From: Neostapfia colusana
Lineage: Eukaryota; Streptophyta; Magnoliopsida; Poales; Poaceae
Assembly (NCBI GenBank): GCA_030760725.1
Contig: JASWHV010000017.1
Span: 6,054,959-6,118,958, forward strand
Direction: 5' to 3'
Length of the DNA stretch: 64,000 nucleotides
The translations under genes and the position numbers were made by a program. Of the stretch, positions 1 to 13,123 are shown one piece after another. The notes under the pieces are model-generated. The model was not told where the DNA came from, made no database searches, and was given only the letters and a program-made list of their open reading frames with translations. The first letter of the stretch is position 1, and every line of letters begins with the position of its first letter.

Positions 1-1539
1 CAACTGGTGTGCAACCGAGCTGCTCAGGTGACATGCGGGCGGAGCTCCTCTGCAATGGGGCGAGTTGATTTGCTCAGGCATAGGTCCTCCTCTCAATGAT
101 TCGTATTCTCCCCAAATCGAGCGGAGGACCACACTGGCAAAGAGGGGGGGCGAGCCATCATGGGGCTTGCGGGAACGAGAGGTGGAGTCGTGCAGCAGCG
201 ATCCTGGTGGCCGCTCGGGGCCAGATGCGGCGAGCCACTTGGAGCCAGCGGGCAGGTGGCGGCGGCAGCTTTTCGTTCGCTCGACTGAGTTTGATGGCCT
301 TCTGGGTTTTTTTACACCTCGATGAACTTCTGGTTACGAGCGAGAACTAATGGAATCTATTGAGGGCAAACTGGCCAATTTGTGAAAATCTGACGGATCG
401 GTGATGGAATGTGAACGGTTGACGCTAGTTTTTTAAATCAGTTTGACAGAAAAAGGCATATAAGGGGTATAATTTCAAATTCTGGCTACACGCTGAAACT
501 TAACCTGACTGGGGATAAATAAGGGATGAGCTCATAGAATAGGAGGAAATAGGTACTTTACATTAGAATAAATACTAAGGGTGTGTCTCGCATGAAGAAA
601 CGTTTCAGATTCTATATTGAATCAGTTGAAATAGTATTAAAAAACAAAAAAGTAAAACATTTCAACAGGGAATTCATGAGAAACAATTTACATTTTGTCT
701 ATGAACCTGAAACACCTGAAAAGGTGTTCCACACCCTAAATTACTTCATATTATTGTACCTCCCCTACAGTTCCGTAGTTATTTATAGTGATTTGTCATC
801 ATGTATCTTTATTCGTAACTCGTCGCCGTTGTTGCGTTATAACAAAGATTTATCTGTGCATGTGGATGCTGATATATATCTTACAATTACACTTATAAAT
901 AACGTATATTGTAAGAATTTATTATATGTTATACTATGACAAGACAATGTAGTCCATCCAAGAATAAATAGATCGTTTCAATCTTACTTCTCTCTATACT
1001 GAAACTAAAACCAGAAAATTAGGCAAACGGTTTCTAAAGTGATTATATTTTAATTGAGAAACATTTCTACGTTAAAATTGAAATGTTTCTGATTCTCAGA
1101 GAATCTGCAACTGTACTAAACGGAGGCTAAGTACAAGAGAAAGTTGCGAAGCATACGCCACGGTTCCACACGTTATGAAGCGTTCTGGATTTATAGCGAA
1201 CCTGTTTAGTTTCTTTCAACGTTCTAAATTTCTTGAATCTGTTGTCTGGGGTATGTATCACAAACAACTTGCTCAAGCATGTTGTGACTTGTAGTAAAAA
1301 GAGAAATCAATAAAAAGTCTTGTCCATTTTCTTTTGCTCGTTATATCCTTTTCTTTTGGCAGGGGAAATTAATACTCAGTTTTGGTAAAAGCCTTTACAT
1401 TTACATACGTACACAAGTTGGTAGGTTAATTGATTCATGAGACCATATATGCCACCACACTACAGTATTGCAAATATGGTATGCAGTGGCATGATCATAC
1501 CCTGGATATTATATTTGCGCTGGACTTGCCGGATTACTG
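1..1539. other. Region downstream of TIO, no gene recognised
   Basis: This stretch holds no reading frame I can support. The first 350 bases are GC-rich and the rest is AT-rich. The longest open frame (583-939) has no recognisable domain, no splice context and AT-driven composition. The part nearest 1539 should contain the 3' UTR of the minus-strand TIO gene, but I could not place a convincing polyadenylation signal. Decayed repeats are possible. Confidence 0.5.
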
Positions 1540-4500
1540 TCAAGCTTGGTATGCTCTACTTGCGATGGCAGAAGCATACTCAGAGATTGTGGGATCAGGT
1601 GACTGCCGGAGGTGAACAATGACTGGGAGGAACTCCGAAGATCGAAGGAAGTTTCTGCAGATGGCATGGTCGCACATTTTGCGCAGAGCAAACAGCACGA
1701 TTCTTAGTGGTGATTCAGTCAGGGCATCCCTTCTGCTGGGGCTCAGGGCAACTGTGGAGAAACTACTGACCATTTTCAGCAGAGCCTGCACAGCAATAAG
1801 TCAGGAGATAAGATGTATATCAGATAATCTGCAAAGGTAGGGGTCAATTAAGATCATCCAATTCTTGTAAAACAGAAAGCGTGTGAAAGATCAGAATGTT
1901 TTTTCTTGTACCAAAAGGATCAAAAATTCATTTGACGCAGATGAAAAAACATGAAGCATGAGAAGTAGGCAAGACTTCACCTACCTGAATTGCACCTTGG
2001 GAGACTATGTCCTCACAGAGTATATCAGAGTTCCTTACTAGATTACTGAGCGCGCCTGCGGCATTGCCTTTGGTCTTATCCTCCTCAGGACCAAGAAGTA
2101 GGTTAGTGAGTTGAGGTATGGACCGTCTGAGTTCTTCATACAGCATGCCATTGTGGTAAGCAGCATTGCCAACCTGAAATGGCAAAGATTAACAGTGCCT
2201 CAAACTGTCTCTCAATAGCACTTGTAGGGTTCTGGTCACCTCTTCACACTTTGTAAATGAAAGTTCAGAAGTTATTGAGGCATGCTACAAACTTACAGCA
2301 AAGCATGCAAACTTCCGTGTGCGTTTGTCAGGATCAGAACATCTCTCAACCACAAGTTGAATCACCTTATTTGTAGCCTGGTACAAGAAAATAACAATAT
2401 CAATATTTCTGGCATACAATTTCAGTCTGCATTTTAGAAAATAAATAATATTTCCTTACAAGTGACCCATAGAAGTAGGAGCTGTGGCGACACATGTTGC
2501 CAATGGCACTGCAAACTTTTGCTCTTATATCAGGGTCTTCACTGGACAAAAAGTTCTTCAAAACCCCGACAAGGCCAGCTTTATCAATGGGTTCATAGAA
2601 ATCCTGCGCACAAGGAAAATGTGTTAATTGCAATCTGTCTAGCCAACAATTCCTGGACATCACAGTATAACATTTTCCTGGAAATCCAATACAACTGCAA
2701 ACAGACCAAGATATGACAAACCTTTGACATCCGAGCAAGATCAGAAACTATCATGAGGAAATCAAGCAAAGTTTCCTTTGCAATAGGGCCCTCAAGTAGT
2801 GCAGCTACCCTACTTGGATTTAGAAGACCCTCTTTAAGAAGTTGCACAGCAAGTGGCCGGTAGCCAACCATTTTGGCCAATATAGCTAAGGGCTTCCCTA
2901 CACCTTCCATGTCGACATAATCAAGGCAACGAATTATACAGCCAGGAACACCAACCTGTAAAAGAGAATATTATGGGAATGTTCGCTGATAACAGTAAAA
3001 TAGTAGACTCAAATAATCAGACCTCTAGCAGAAGTTGAATGTATTGAGGCATGCTATGCTCAATAGTTTTGAGCATTTCCTTATTCTCTGTACCAATTCT
3101 TCCACCAGGTGATGCAACATTGAGAAGGAAGCCACTATTGATGGATGCAGATGTTGAGGGCATGTTTGGAGAACTTTGCACTGCAACAAATGGAAATGCC
3201 AAAATATCAACAACAGAGTTCAGCAGTTCCTGAACTCCCCTCTTCCCACCACCAAGACCCGTCCATGCTGCCAATGCCTTGAGGTGTACATCGGACAACA
3301 AGTTGGTTAAAAGCTTTAACTGCTCCCTTTTGTACAAAATTTCACGGAAAAACCCACCAGTAAGGCATTGTGATAAAGCAGAAAGAGTCCAGACAACTCC
3401 CAATGGTGATAAACCACTGCGGTTTGTTGAACCATCTTTCCCATCAGTGGTCCCTTTCGAAAACCCATCAGTAAGCATGCGAACTAGGAGCTGAGGAATG
3501 CCAGGGGAACAGGCTTGTTCAACGGCCAACGGCCCACCCCATCTTAATCTTGTCTCTAACAACCCGATACTTCCGTCACGAAGGCCAAACAGGTTCAGCA
3601 GACCAGCATTATATCTGCAAAGTGCCTCGCTTCCATCAGACAACCAAAGCTTCAGTAGTGTGTGCAGCGTTGCCATACGGGGAAACAAAGCAAGCGCTGT
3701 TTCACAAAGAGAAGATCTAGCTTCCCCTCCATTTTCAAGTGAAACAAGTGATGACAATGCCAGCATTGCAGACGCACAGTGTGGCTGCAAACAACTCTTG
3801 ACTGTATCATCGACTGAAGAAAGATGTGCAAGAACTGAAAGCCGGGACCGCTGCTTCTTCTGAGAACTCGTTAAGACAACTGACGCTGAAGATTTCCCCT
3901 CTGACTTCAGACATGCAGCTATTGTTGCTAGTGCAAGACAGCAGTGCACTACAAGGGCATGAGGGTTGGATAGTTTGCATTTTTGATTGATGTTTTGCTT
4001 AGATTCCTTATTCAAATACGATGCACATAATGACAATAATGAAAACATATCAGATACAATTGTTCCATCTCCACCATATTCTACTTCACTGCCATCAGCT
4101 GGTGAATTCAATGGGCCACACATAATTGCACAGAAAGAGACGTTCAGCAGACAGGCCCTTGAGATAAGCTGAAAAGCAAACAATACAGTAGATGTAAGTT
4201 GAGCTACACATTAAATTGTTCATTGCATTGGAAAAACATTATTGTTTTGTTTTGGATTCAGTCAGGGATAACCTATTTCATTCTTCAGAGATCAACAAGT
4301 ATGGGAGAATCACCTGAAGAGAAGCGTGAATAGTCGATTCTAAACCATTATGCAAACAGTGGTAAACTGCAATCTGCATTGGGCGAGATGCCAGAAAGGA
4401 TTTGACAAATGTGTTTATCAGATTGTTGGAGTTTGAATCTTCAATTGAACCTGTCTCTTGTTGTTTACTACCCAGCTTTGAGTGCACTTGTTGCCATGAG

Positions 4501-7500
4501 TTTGTGAGTGGAAATGAAAATTGCTGTGCACTAATAGACATAATGTCAACAGCATGGGCTAAATACCAAATAGCCTTGCATGCCTCACAAGCTGCAGGTA
4601 CCATATTGGTAGAACCTGAAATTATGTCTGAACCTGAAGTTATTAGACACTCGCACAAGAGTTCTAGTAATTGTGACCTCCTTGCATGATCAATGATCTT
4701 GAGGAGACTTTCTTCCACTGAATTTGGACCTTCAGATGACATGCTTGCTTTCAACCCAGAAATAACCCGAGATAACATCAGAGAAAGACATGCAGTTGAC
4801 TCACGGGAAATTCTCCCGGACGGATCAACTGTAGAAACCAGGATCTGCAGAATACAGGCTTAAATAGTCAAGACAAAAGGGAGCCAACATGTCTGACATT
4901 AAATGTGGGTATGAAGGTGTGACCTGTGTATAAAGCTCATAAAGCGTTAACCAATGTCTGTCATAAGAGCTCAGAATAAGAGTGTCACTTGTGTCAAGTA
5001 GCTTACGCGCAATTGCAAGGCACTGCCAATACACAGTACAATTCATACAGTCAAATACAGCCATATGAACCACTAAATCTTGTAAACTGAAAAGTGCACA
5101 GCCTATTTGTGAGATATGGTATGTCAAATAAAAGGAGGTCACCTCCATTTTGCATGACTACTTGACTAGGATGTGCCAATATTTACGGTGAAGAACAACT
5201 ACAGTATGTCTGATGCAATTACCTTCACTGCAGGGCCATAAGCATCTGAGAGCTTAGCTCTGATAATGAGACTTGTAAATTCAAGAAAGATACAGATGAT
5301 GACATCAGTTGCTGCAGAAGGTTGACATGACCCGGCATCAATTAGATTTTTAACAATTCTTAGTGTCTGATTAGCTCCATCAATATTCAGTTCCCTGTAA
5401 AAACTGACCAAGAACAAAACTGTAACTGAGACTTGGCATGATAAAGCGAAAAGAAAAGACAAGTGTGACTTGTACTGAGGTGAATGTTGAACGGTTATGT
5501 GCAGCAATGTTCTCATCAAATCATTCTATTTGATCGATTCTAAAGACAATCTAAAAGCTTAACAGACATCACTACAGTGAACTGAAGTCAAATCGAGAGA
5601 GTGCATGCATGAAAAGAGATCAGATGGGTAAAGCCTAGGGATGGCAATTGTACCCGCGGGTTCGGGTACCCGGCGGGTATTGCACCCGACGGGTACGGGT
5701 ACAGATTTTTACCCGCGGGTACAACCCGTACCCGACCCGTCATTTGCGGGTACGGGTACGGGTTTTGTCTTTTACCCGCGGGTACCCGAATTCTTAAATG
5801 GACCAAAAAACGAATAAGAATTCCAGCTGTTCATGGTTGTGGACTTGTGGTTTTATTGTAATTTAATTGTATTATGGTCTTATGTAATGTACTTATAATA
5901 CTTTTCTATTGAGTTTTTCTGTATTCTGAAATTGTTATGTATAAATATTGAATTGTTCATCAAATATCTCCATTCAGCTGTTCAAAAATTGCATATCTAT
6001 TGATTTTACTCTCATACCCGGCGGGTACCCAAAACCCGCCCGAAACCCGCCGGGTTCGGGTTCGGGTACCATTTTTTACCCGCGGGTTCGGGTTCGGGTA
6101 GGAAATTTTATCCGTGCATATTTTCTATCGGGTCGGGTTCTTGCAATACCCGACCCGAACCCGACCCGTTGCCATCCCTAGTAAAGCCAACACAACTAAG
6201 CACAAACATTGTTCTTTTTTTTTAGAAATTATGTGGATAGTGAGAAGCAGCCACGTGTTTGGCTTCCCATTTTCCTTATTCATGTTTCCAAGGGAAGGGG
6301 TAAATAAGGGCATCTGAATACCTCATATGGAATGGAGAGGCACAAGCTACAAATTTACCTTGGTGAACTTGGAGATTTACTCAACCAATCTTTGATGGGG
6401 CTAAGAATGGTTGACAGTGCTTCAGCATCCTCAACAATGATATTTGCACCTTGTACTGTTTGTGAAGTTTTTTCTAGCTTATCTAAAGCTGTACAGTCTG
6501 CAACGAAGTGATGAACATACAGAGAAAGAGAACATTATCATAATGAACTCATACTCAGAAGTAACGGTTTGTTGGATAATAGCATGCCTGAGGTAGCACT
6601 GATATGAGGAACAGCACCAGTAGATGAGGTTTGATGGTCCTTGGTAGGTTGTATAGGGTCATCAACTTTGCTGTTGCCTCTTATTTTATCAGAGGCAATT
6701 TCCCTATTGGTAGCAGCATTATGACCTGCCAAACATTAAAATCAGTTCATACAGAACTTTGAAAACATGTATCTAATAACAAGAAAAATGAGTTTGGCAT
6801 TTGGAATGTCTACTATGTTGATCAACAGGAGAGGCCTGATTCTTTGATGGTTGAACTTCTTCTGCTTTCCTATTATCCCCAGATCCTTTCATCTCAAAGG
6901 GTGTGTTTTGAGTGTCCTGCATAAACCATAGATAATATTCTGTTTTAAATGCATATTGTTTATGACAATCAAACTACTAATCTCAAGGATCTCTTATCTG
7001 TTCTAGAATATAACTCAATATACTTACAGCTGCTGGTTCCATTGAATCGTCTTTGACAAATGGGTGCTCCAACAGTGCAGGCCAGGTTAACCTACTTTGT
7101 GGCACCTGTTTACTCATACATCATTAGAAAAGGAGAAACAAATGAATTCAATATCTGTGGTATGGGGTCGAAATGCCACTGACCTTGTTTAGTAAACCCT
7201 TCAGGAAGCTCTTGAATTTTGAACTCATATTATCTGGATATTTCACAGGATCCTGCCAAATATGCATACACTATACACATTAGTTTTGTGCGATGAAAGA
7301 AGCAAATATAACAAAATAAGTATATGTGGTAACCTTAACAATATGCCGTATAAGTGCGTAGACTGAATTTGTATAAAAAGGTGGCTGACCAACAAACAGC
7401 TCGTACCTGGCCAACAAGCAGTAATGCTAAGTTTGATGAAAGTAGAAATATTAGATAAACATCAAACAGCAAGGCAAGCAGATGACACCAAGTTGCGCAA

Positions 7501-9316
7501 AATAAACATAAGAAGCAGGACAAACTGGCCTAGCAATAGAAAATTAAAAATTGACAAAGTACATAAATAGAGAAGCATGGATGTACATACAAGATGACCC
7601 CAAGGGACCATAAATCTGCTGTGTGGTTATATGGTTGTTCCCTCACCAGTTCTGGAGCCATATATAAAGGTGTCCCTGTTGTGAAAAAAAATGAGTCTAG
7701 TAAAATTGACAACTGGTAAAAGGAATCACAGTTCAATGTAATATAAGATCAACTATTATCAATTTATGCCACTATAGCTACAAAAGAGCCACTAACGAAT
7801 GGCTCAATTGAAAGGAGACAACTTCAGATAAAATTACTGTGTACACCAGTGGCAATTTATTTAATATAAGTTAAGGGGTCAAGTGTGTGAATTATAAAGA
7901 CAACTCCAAAAAAATTTAAAAAAACAGACAAGGAGTGATAGTTAAGCTACATACTGGAATAGCATAGCATTTAAAAAAGATTGTGACGACAACAGTACTG
8001 CTCTAAAACATGACTTCTGTTTTAAGATACGTTTTTACCGATAGTTTAGGAATTCATAAGGTTAATATTTCTGCCAATAGGAAACATGTGGCTAGAAGAA
8101 GGATTTTCAACATCCAGAAAAGAATGGTCAATAAAAAATTAATTATACCAGATGGAAACATATAGACATTATGGCTAGGAGACATGAAATGATTTTAGAG
8201 TATCTCAGCTAGAACGTGAAGATGGGAAATAAATACCTTTTATAGAGCGTAATACAACAGTATTGGCTGACATGGCACGGGCAAATCCAAAGTCACAAAG
8301 CTGTAAGAGGCAAGATAGAACTTATGACTGTCTTCTAATAAAAAATTTCACCGATTCTCAAGTCTCAATGCGCACCTTTACAACAGATCCTTTCCCGATA
8401 AGAATATTCTGAGGTTTCATATCCCGGTGGATGATACGATTGGAGTGCAAGTAGTACAATGCTTTAACCTGAGAATTACTGGAACCATGAATACGGCAAC
8501 AACAATTCTGAATATGGTGTATGAAGAACACAGGACAAGAGCAAGGTGCATACCAGCTGCTTAGCAATTGCCTGGACTTGGTCTTCTGGGAGGCATTTAT
8601 CATCCTCGAGCACCTCAAACAGTTCTCCCTGATACGAGCATTTCCAGTGAAGGTTAGCTAGCCCAAATCCGTTAAAACCAATGAAAAGTTCAATTATGTT
8701 TTGGTGTACCTGAGCAAACTCTGTGACGACACAGAACTCCTGAGGTGTTTCAAAGGCATCGATCATTTCGATTATGTTCTCGTGTTTGAGTTTCCTGAGG
8801 ATCTACAAAATTGTTGATGAGAGCAAACAGTAAGATGAATTTTGGGGTCAGAGACAGTGAGACACTAACAACTGTCTGAGAAACTGGTGCAAAGGTAAAG
8901 TGTTATATACTGTAGTTGCAAGCTAAAAGAATTGCTTGTTGCTTCAAATACTGGCTCTACACGTACTCCTAAGCAGGTCGTGCTCTTTTGCACAGCACAA
9001 CAAGAGTTGATACCCAAATTTCAAGTAGAGACGGACAGATTGCAGTGGTCACTTACCTCGATCTCCTGCCTAAGGTTGTGTATATCCTTGTCGGTCTTGC
9101 CATGCTTGAGAATGAACTTCATGGCGACCGTCTGAACCAAAATGGAGAACAAGCTGAATTAAGTACCAAGCCGCACAAATAAATTCAATTAAGGATGAGA
9201 TCATGATTCATGAGGTGGCCGCGGACCTGGCGAGTGTACTTGCGCCTGCCCTTGTAGACCTTCCCAAAGGAGCCCTCCCCGACGAGCTCGATGACATGGT
9301 AATCCTCGATCGCCAT
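1540..9316 (-). CDS. TIO: Serine/threonine kinase TIO (TWO-IN-ONE, FUSED family), 22 exons
   Basis: The model encodes 1349 aa. Exons, in transcript order: 9316-9227, 9131-9057, 8802-8710, 8628-8554, 8468-8376, 8300-8237, 7675-7591, 7406-7334, 7252-7184, 7105-7028, 6916-6814, 6725-6555, 6497-6359, 5394-5223, 5022-4924, 4844-4314, 4168-3023, 2955-2722, 2603-2460, 2377-2297, 2173-1985, 1785-1540. All introns are GT-AG, all phases agree and the sum is 4050 nt. The N-terminal kinase domain (about residues 6-256) shows the glycine loop GEGSFG, Lys35, Glu53, HRDMKPQN at 125-132, DFG at 145-147 and GTPLYMAPE. The long C-terminal half is helical with ARM/HEAT-like repeats, as in plant FUSED kinases, which are usually about 1320-1350 aa. 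In Arabidopsis this kinase works at the phragmoplast in cytokinesis with kinesin-12 proteins; that role is inferred by family. The junctions at 6814 and 6555 are the least certain, because that linker is poorly conserved. Confidence 0.95.
5636..6180. mobile_element. hAT-type non-autonomous element (MITE) in a TIO intron
   Basis: This 545-bp insertion lies between the TIO exons ending at 6359 and starting at 5394. It begins TAGGGATGGCAA and ends TTGCCATCCCTA, a perfect 12-bp terminal inverted repeat. It is flanked by a perfect 8-bp target duplication, GTAAAGCC, at 5628-5635 and 6181-6188. Both arms are packed with variants of ACCCG/CGGGT runs that face each other, while the centre is AT-rich. 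There is no transposase frame. The 8-bp duplication and the TIR type place it in the hAT superfamily. Confidence 0.9.
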
Positions 9317-9998
9317 CTCCCACCAGCCTCACGAAGCCCTAGGTGCAAGGGGGCTGACCAGCCACCCAACCTGATGGAACCGTGGGGAATGATTAGAGTA
9401 GAGTAGATTAGCACTCAGAGGCAGACCGAGCAATAGGTCGAGGTAGGGCAGCCGCCCTACCTATCGGCAGCAGAGAGAGACCCCTCTACTCCGAGAGATG
9501 AAAAATCCCCTCCAATCCCCATATCATCCCCGGATCCGAGTGAAATCTTCCCTCTCCCGCGCAGGCATCGACCCAGTCACCACTACGTCCAGCGTAAATA
9601 TCAACTACAAAAGGAAGGGGGAGGGGAGCCCGGCTCTCACCTGGAGGAGGCGGCGCTAGCCGCAGGAGACCGAGCCCTCACCGGGATCTGAGAGTTCCTT
9701 TGCTGCTGCCCTCGCAGAAAAGAGGAAAGCAGATGGTGCTAAATGAATATTTTCTCCCTCGCTGCGCCGATTTCGAATTTCTACCGGCGAGCCGTTTGTG
9801 ACTTTGTGTGGTATGGGGAGAGAGAATGGTTGGGCCTGGACTAAACGGCCCGTTCAGTTATTTGGGCCCTAACGGCTAGTTGTTGTCCTAAACTGGCCCA
9901 TGTAGCCGGATGAGCAGCTAGGCCGACGACACAAAGCTTTACAGCAACAAAATGCAAATACAGAAGTGAAAGTTTTTTTAATCTTCGGTACTGGAGTA
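9317..9998 (-). promoter_or_regulatory. TIO 5' UTR and promoter region
   Basis: This is the sequence upstream of the TIO start codon at 9316. The first 400 bases (9317-9720) are pyrimidine-rich on the coding strand and CpG-rich, as expected of a 5' UTR, and may contain a leader intron. I see no clear TATA box on the minus strand. No other gene is supported here. Confidence 0.4.
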
Positions 9999-10024
9999 TA
10001 CTCCCTCTGTCAACCGAGGGAGTA
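9999..10024. repeat. Perfect 9-bp inverted repeat, likely MITE end remnant
   Basis: TACTCCCTC and GAGGGAGTA are separated by 8 bases. The arms match the well-known Stowaway/mariner MITE ends of grasses (TA plus CTCCCTC). With almost no internal sequence this looks like the collapsed remains of such an element, flanked by its TA target. Confidence 0.5.
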
Positions 10025-10367
10025 GATCGGATTATCAACTTTCCTAAATTGGCTCGTTGGCAGCTCCTAAATACTTACTAAATGTGGCGTCGCCATCGTT
10101 ATCTTATGCGCAACAATCTTAGGCATCAATCTTCGTTTACCGTCCCGGGCTTCAGGTTCCCGATTAGTTGGATCTATAAACTGTGGTCCGGGTTCCATCA
10201 TATGACACCAACCGGGAGTGCCTTCTGGGTCACTTGGAGGCCCAATCGTTCGAGCCCCATCTCTTTCATGGCCGGCCCAGAGTTCCAGGGCCTCCTCCGC
10301 CGCTTGTCGCGGACGGCTGGCCTGTCTTGCCAATGGCATCGTCACGCCTGAAAAAGCGTTCTTCGGT

Positions 10368-10813
10368 TAGGGATGACAATCTCATCCGACACGGGTTCTG
10401 CACGATGGTACCGTTGCGGATGAGATTTTCCATCTGTGGGTTTGACCCGCACCTGACTGACTGACTGACTGACTTGTCGCGGGTGCGAATGCGGGTTTTA
10501 TTTTGAACCGCGGGTACCCGCGAAATAATTTATATTTTATAAGTTTAAAGTCAAATTTGATTATTTTCTGTAAATTAATTATTTCATCTTACTCATCACA
10601 TCCTATATTTACAATTTTTGTAAGCGACTTAATATTTTTTGTTACGTTATCATTTAAAATGGATGATTTTTTAGACTTATTTATTAAACATTGTAGTATT
10701 TAGCACCCGAAACCCGACAGGTGCGGGTGCGAATTCTCACTAACCGGTGCGGGCGTGGGTTTCAAATTTCACCCAAGCTCTTTTGTTTTTTTCTCCACTC
10801 ATTGCCATCCCTA
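10368..10813. mobile_element. Second hAT-type MITE, diverged relative of the TIO-intron element
   Basis: This 446-bp element starts TAGGGATGACAAT and ends ATTGCCATCCCTA. The flanking 8-mers TCTTCGGT (10360-10367) and CCTCCGGT (10814-10821) match at 6 of 8 positions, fitting an old target duplication. It has the same style of CGGGT/ACCCG-rich arms around an AT-rich core as the element at 5636-6180, and a (CTGA)n microsatellite at 10453-10474. There is no coding capacity. Confidence 0.8.
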
Positions 10814-13050
10814 CCTCCGGTCCTGATGGTCGATCACGTGTAGTTGTAGCTGGGTACACTGTACCTGTAGCGCATTTCGGTGAGGCCGCCGGCCAGCGTA
10901 ATGGCGGCGGTGGGGAGGTCGGGTCGGTAGCACGAGCGCAGTTGGGGGCTGTTTCCTTCTTTTGCTTTTCGGCGGAGATCCACACGAGGCACGGTGCCGG
11001 CCGGCCGGCCGGCCGGCGGGGCGTTTCCTTTCGCGGAACCGACACCGAACCGAGCCTCGTTGGCACGAGCTGTGGCGTCCACGAGTTTATGGGGACTGGC
11101 GACGTGATGTCCGCCCCGCCCGGCTTTGGTTTGTCGGTCCGGTTGGTCCCCGCTCGAGTCCGGTCCGCGGCAGCTTAACGTGGCTGGCCTCTGATCTGTC
11201 CAGCCAATGCCGAGCAGCCGCCCGAGTTCGTTGGGACTTGGTGGCTGGAACCGCATGCCCAAGAAATGTGCCCGGAGCCATGCCTTGCTCGCTCCTTCGT
11301 CGGACTGACCGAACCTCAGCCTGCTTTTCGGGGATATTCAACGGTACGTACCGTACGCCAGCATAAAGAAAAACAGAGGCCGCGCGCTTGTTTCCTACGA
11401 CGTGCCAGCTAACCAGCACGCAGAAAACACGGGGGCTGCCTCACGCCATCTTTAAAAACAACACGAAATGTCATGTGAGGTACCAGCGGCTGTGCGCCTT
11501 GGAGTCCGAGGGATCCAAGGTGAAGTTTAGCTCACGTGACGCTCTGCGCACTGCGCTGCTGCGCCCCTCTCCTTCTGAGATCGAAGTACACGGAGGGAGT
11601 ACCAACAGAACCGCGAGGGTTTCTTAAACAGCGGGGCATCAGAACGTGCGAGCGGTGTCAGCGAGATCCAGGAAAATTCTAGGCCTTGGACTTCGCGGAC
11701 AGTCAAATGATTGGGCTGCTGCTGCCGCCGCTGCTCTGCCTCGTCCGCCGCGGGTTTTACCCCAACACATAAAACTAATCGAGCCCCGGCCGGTCACATG
11801 CAACAGTTGTGAGAACCAGTACTGCTAATGAGCCTTTAGGCTTCAACATGTGCTTGTGTTAATCGGTCAAACGGCTCGTTCTCACATGGCGAGGTGTGAT
11901 CTCCGTCCATCTTCTGTCCCTCTCGGGAGTGAAGGGTGGACTTTTTCTGTTAGCAGATGAAAAAAAAAGGGGAAGTGTAAAGTAGCTCTGGTCGTTTGGG
12001 GCACGCACCATGCGAGAAAGAAAACTAGGATATTGTTTCGTTACACTATATCGACACGCATCTTATCAAAACTTATCTCAGGCATAGTTTTTCGCGAGTA
12101 AGACTCGAGCTGTTCCATATGCTTTTGTAGTGAACATTCGAGGTAATATTCCTCTAAAGAGAACATAAACTAAAAGACTACATTAATCCAATGCATCACG
12201 TCATCAAATCTGAGAGCGCACTATATACTATCAAAATAATGGTTTTTCAACTTTTAAGATAAGCAAACTGGACTGAACATATTCTTATATGAAAAGTGAC
12301 ATATGATGGTGTCCTGAAAGTGAGAATGCCGGAATTAGCTTATATACACATGGGCCCAGTTCAATTAACCGAGCTGTCATCCGTCTTCTTTATATCAAAT
12401 CGTGATTTAGGATTTAGGACCTTTCCGGATCTATTTGAGCGGTGTATTCTAACATTTAGAAATTTAACTTAATCCAACGAAACCAAAGTATGTGTCCCAG
12501 TCAAATGTAAAATATCAAACATCACATTTTCTGAATCAAATCGAGTAGAATATAAGAAGGTAATCAAGCCCCATGATAACATATTCAGTTTCATTAAAAT
12601 GTTTAGAAAAGAACTGTTGGTACATGCATGAAAACCATCACCGAGTAAAACCATGATAATTTTTTCTAGTTTATACGCCACCTAATGATAGTCAGCTTGT
12701 GGCATTATAAACTAATGGGTCGCAATAAGTTAAAAATTAATGGTTGCAATCAGAGAGAGTTGACCATTTGAAAAATAAACATAAACTAGTTCCATAGTCA
12801 AAGTGGCAGAAGAAATCAGTCCATAAATTGGCAAAAATGACGAAAAATGACCTATGTGTTGTCCGAGATTAAAATAAATATTCTACACACACCAACATGG
12901 CTTTCCTTTGCACACAATCTCTTTTTCTTAGGTCTTAGGAAAACTTGCCAAAAGATACCACATTTTATTCTTTTTGCATCCTTTAGACCTGAGCTCATAA
13001 ATTGAAATTCGGGAAATATCAACACGACAGTTTATCTAATGACCACATAT
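10814..13050. other. Intergenic region, GC-rich then AT-rich, no gene recognised
   Basis: From 10830 to about 11800 the sequence is GC-rich with overlapping open frames on both strands, as expected by chance at this composition. A (CCGG)5 run sits at 10997-11016. None of the translations has a recognisable domain or clear splice structure. From about 11900 to 13050 it is AT-rich and featureless to my reading. Confidence 0.45.
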
Positions 13051-13123
13051 GCTCCCTCTGTTTCGAATTCTGTCTAGTTTAATTTTAAACTAATCAACGT
13101 CAAATAATTCAAAACAGAGGGGT
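13051..13123. mobile_element. Short Stowaway-like MITE remnant
   Basis: The left end contains CCCTCTGTTTcGAATT and the right end contains the inverted match AATTcAAAACAGAGGG, with 40 or so bases between. This fits a deletion derivative of a Tc1/mariner Stowaway MITE, the common CTCCCTCTGTTT type of grasses. The TA target is not clearly preserved on the left. Confidence 0.5.

Noticed and set aside
583..939. 118-codon plus-strand frame
   Set aside because: AT-rich composition, no domain, no supporting splice or promoter structure.
3498..3863. 121-codon plus-strand frame opposite TIO
   Set aside because: Antisense shadow of the large TIO exon 3023-4168.
10747..11366. Several frames of 108-143 codons on both strands
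   Set aside because: All overlap each other in GC-rich DNA; none has recognisable similarity or a consistent codon signal.
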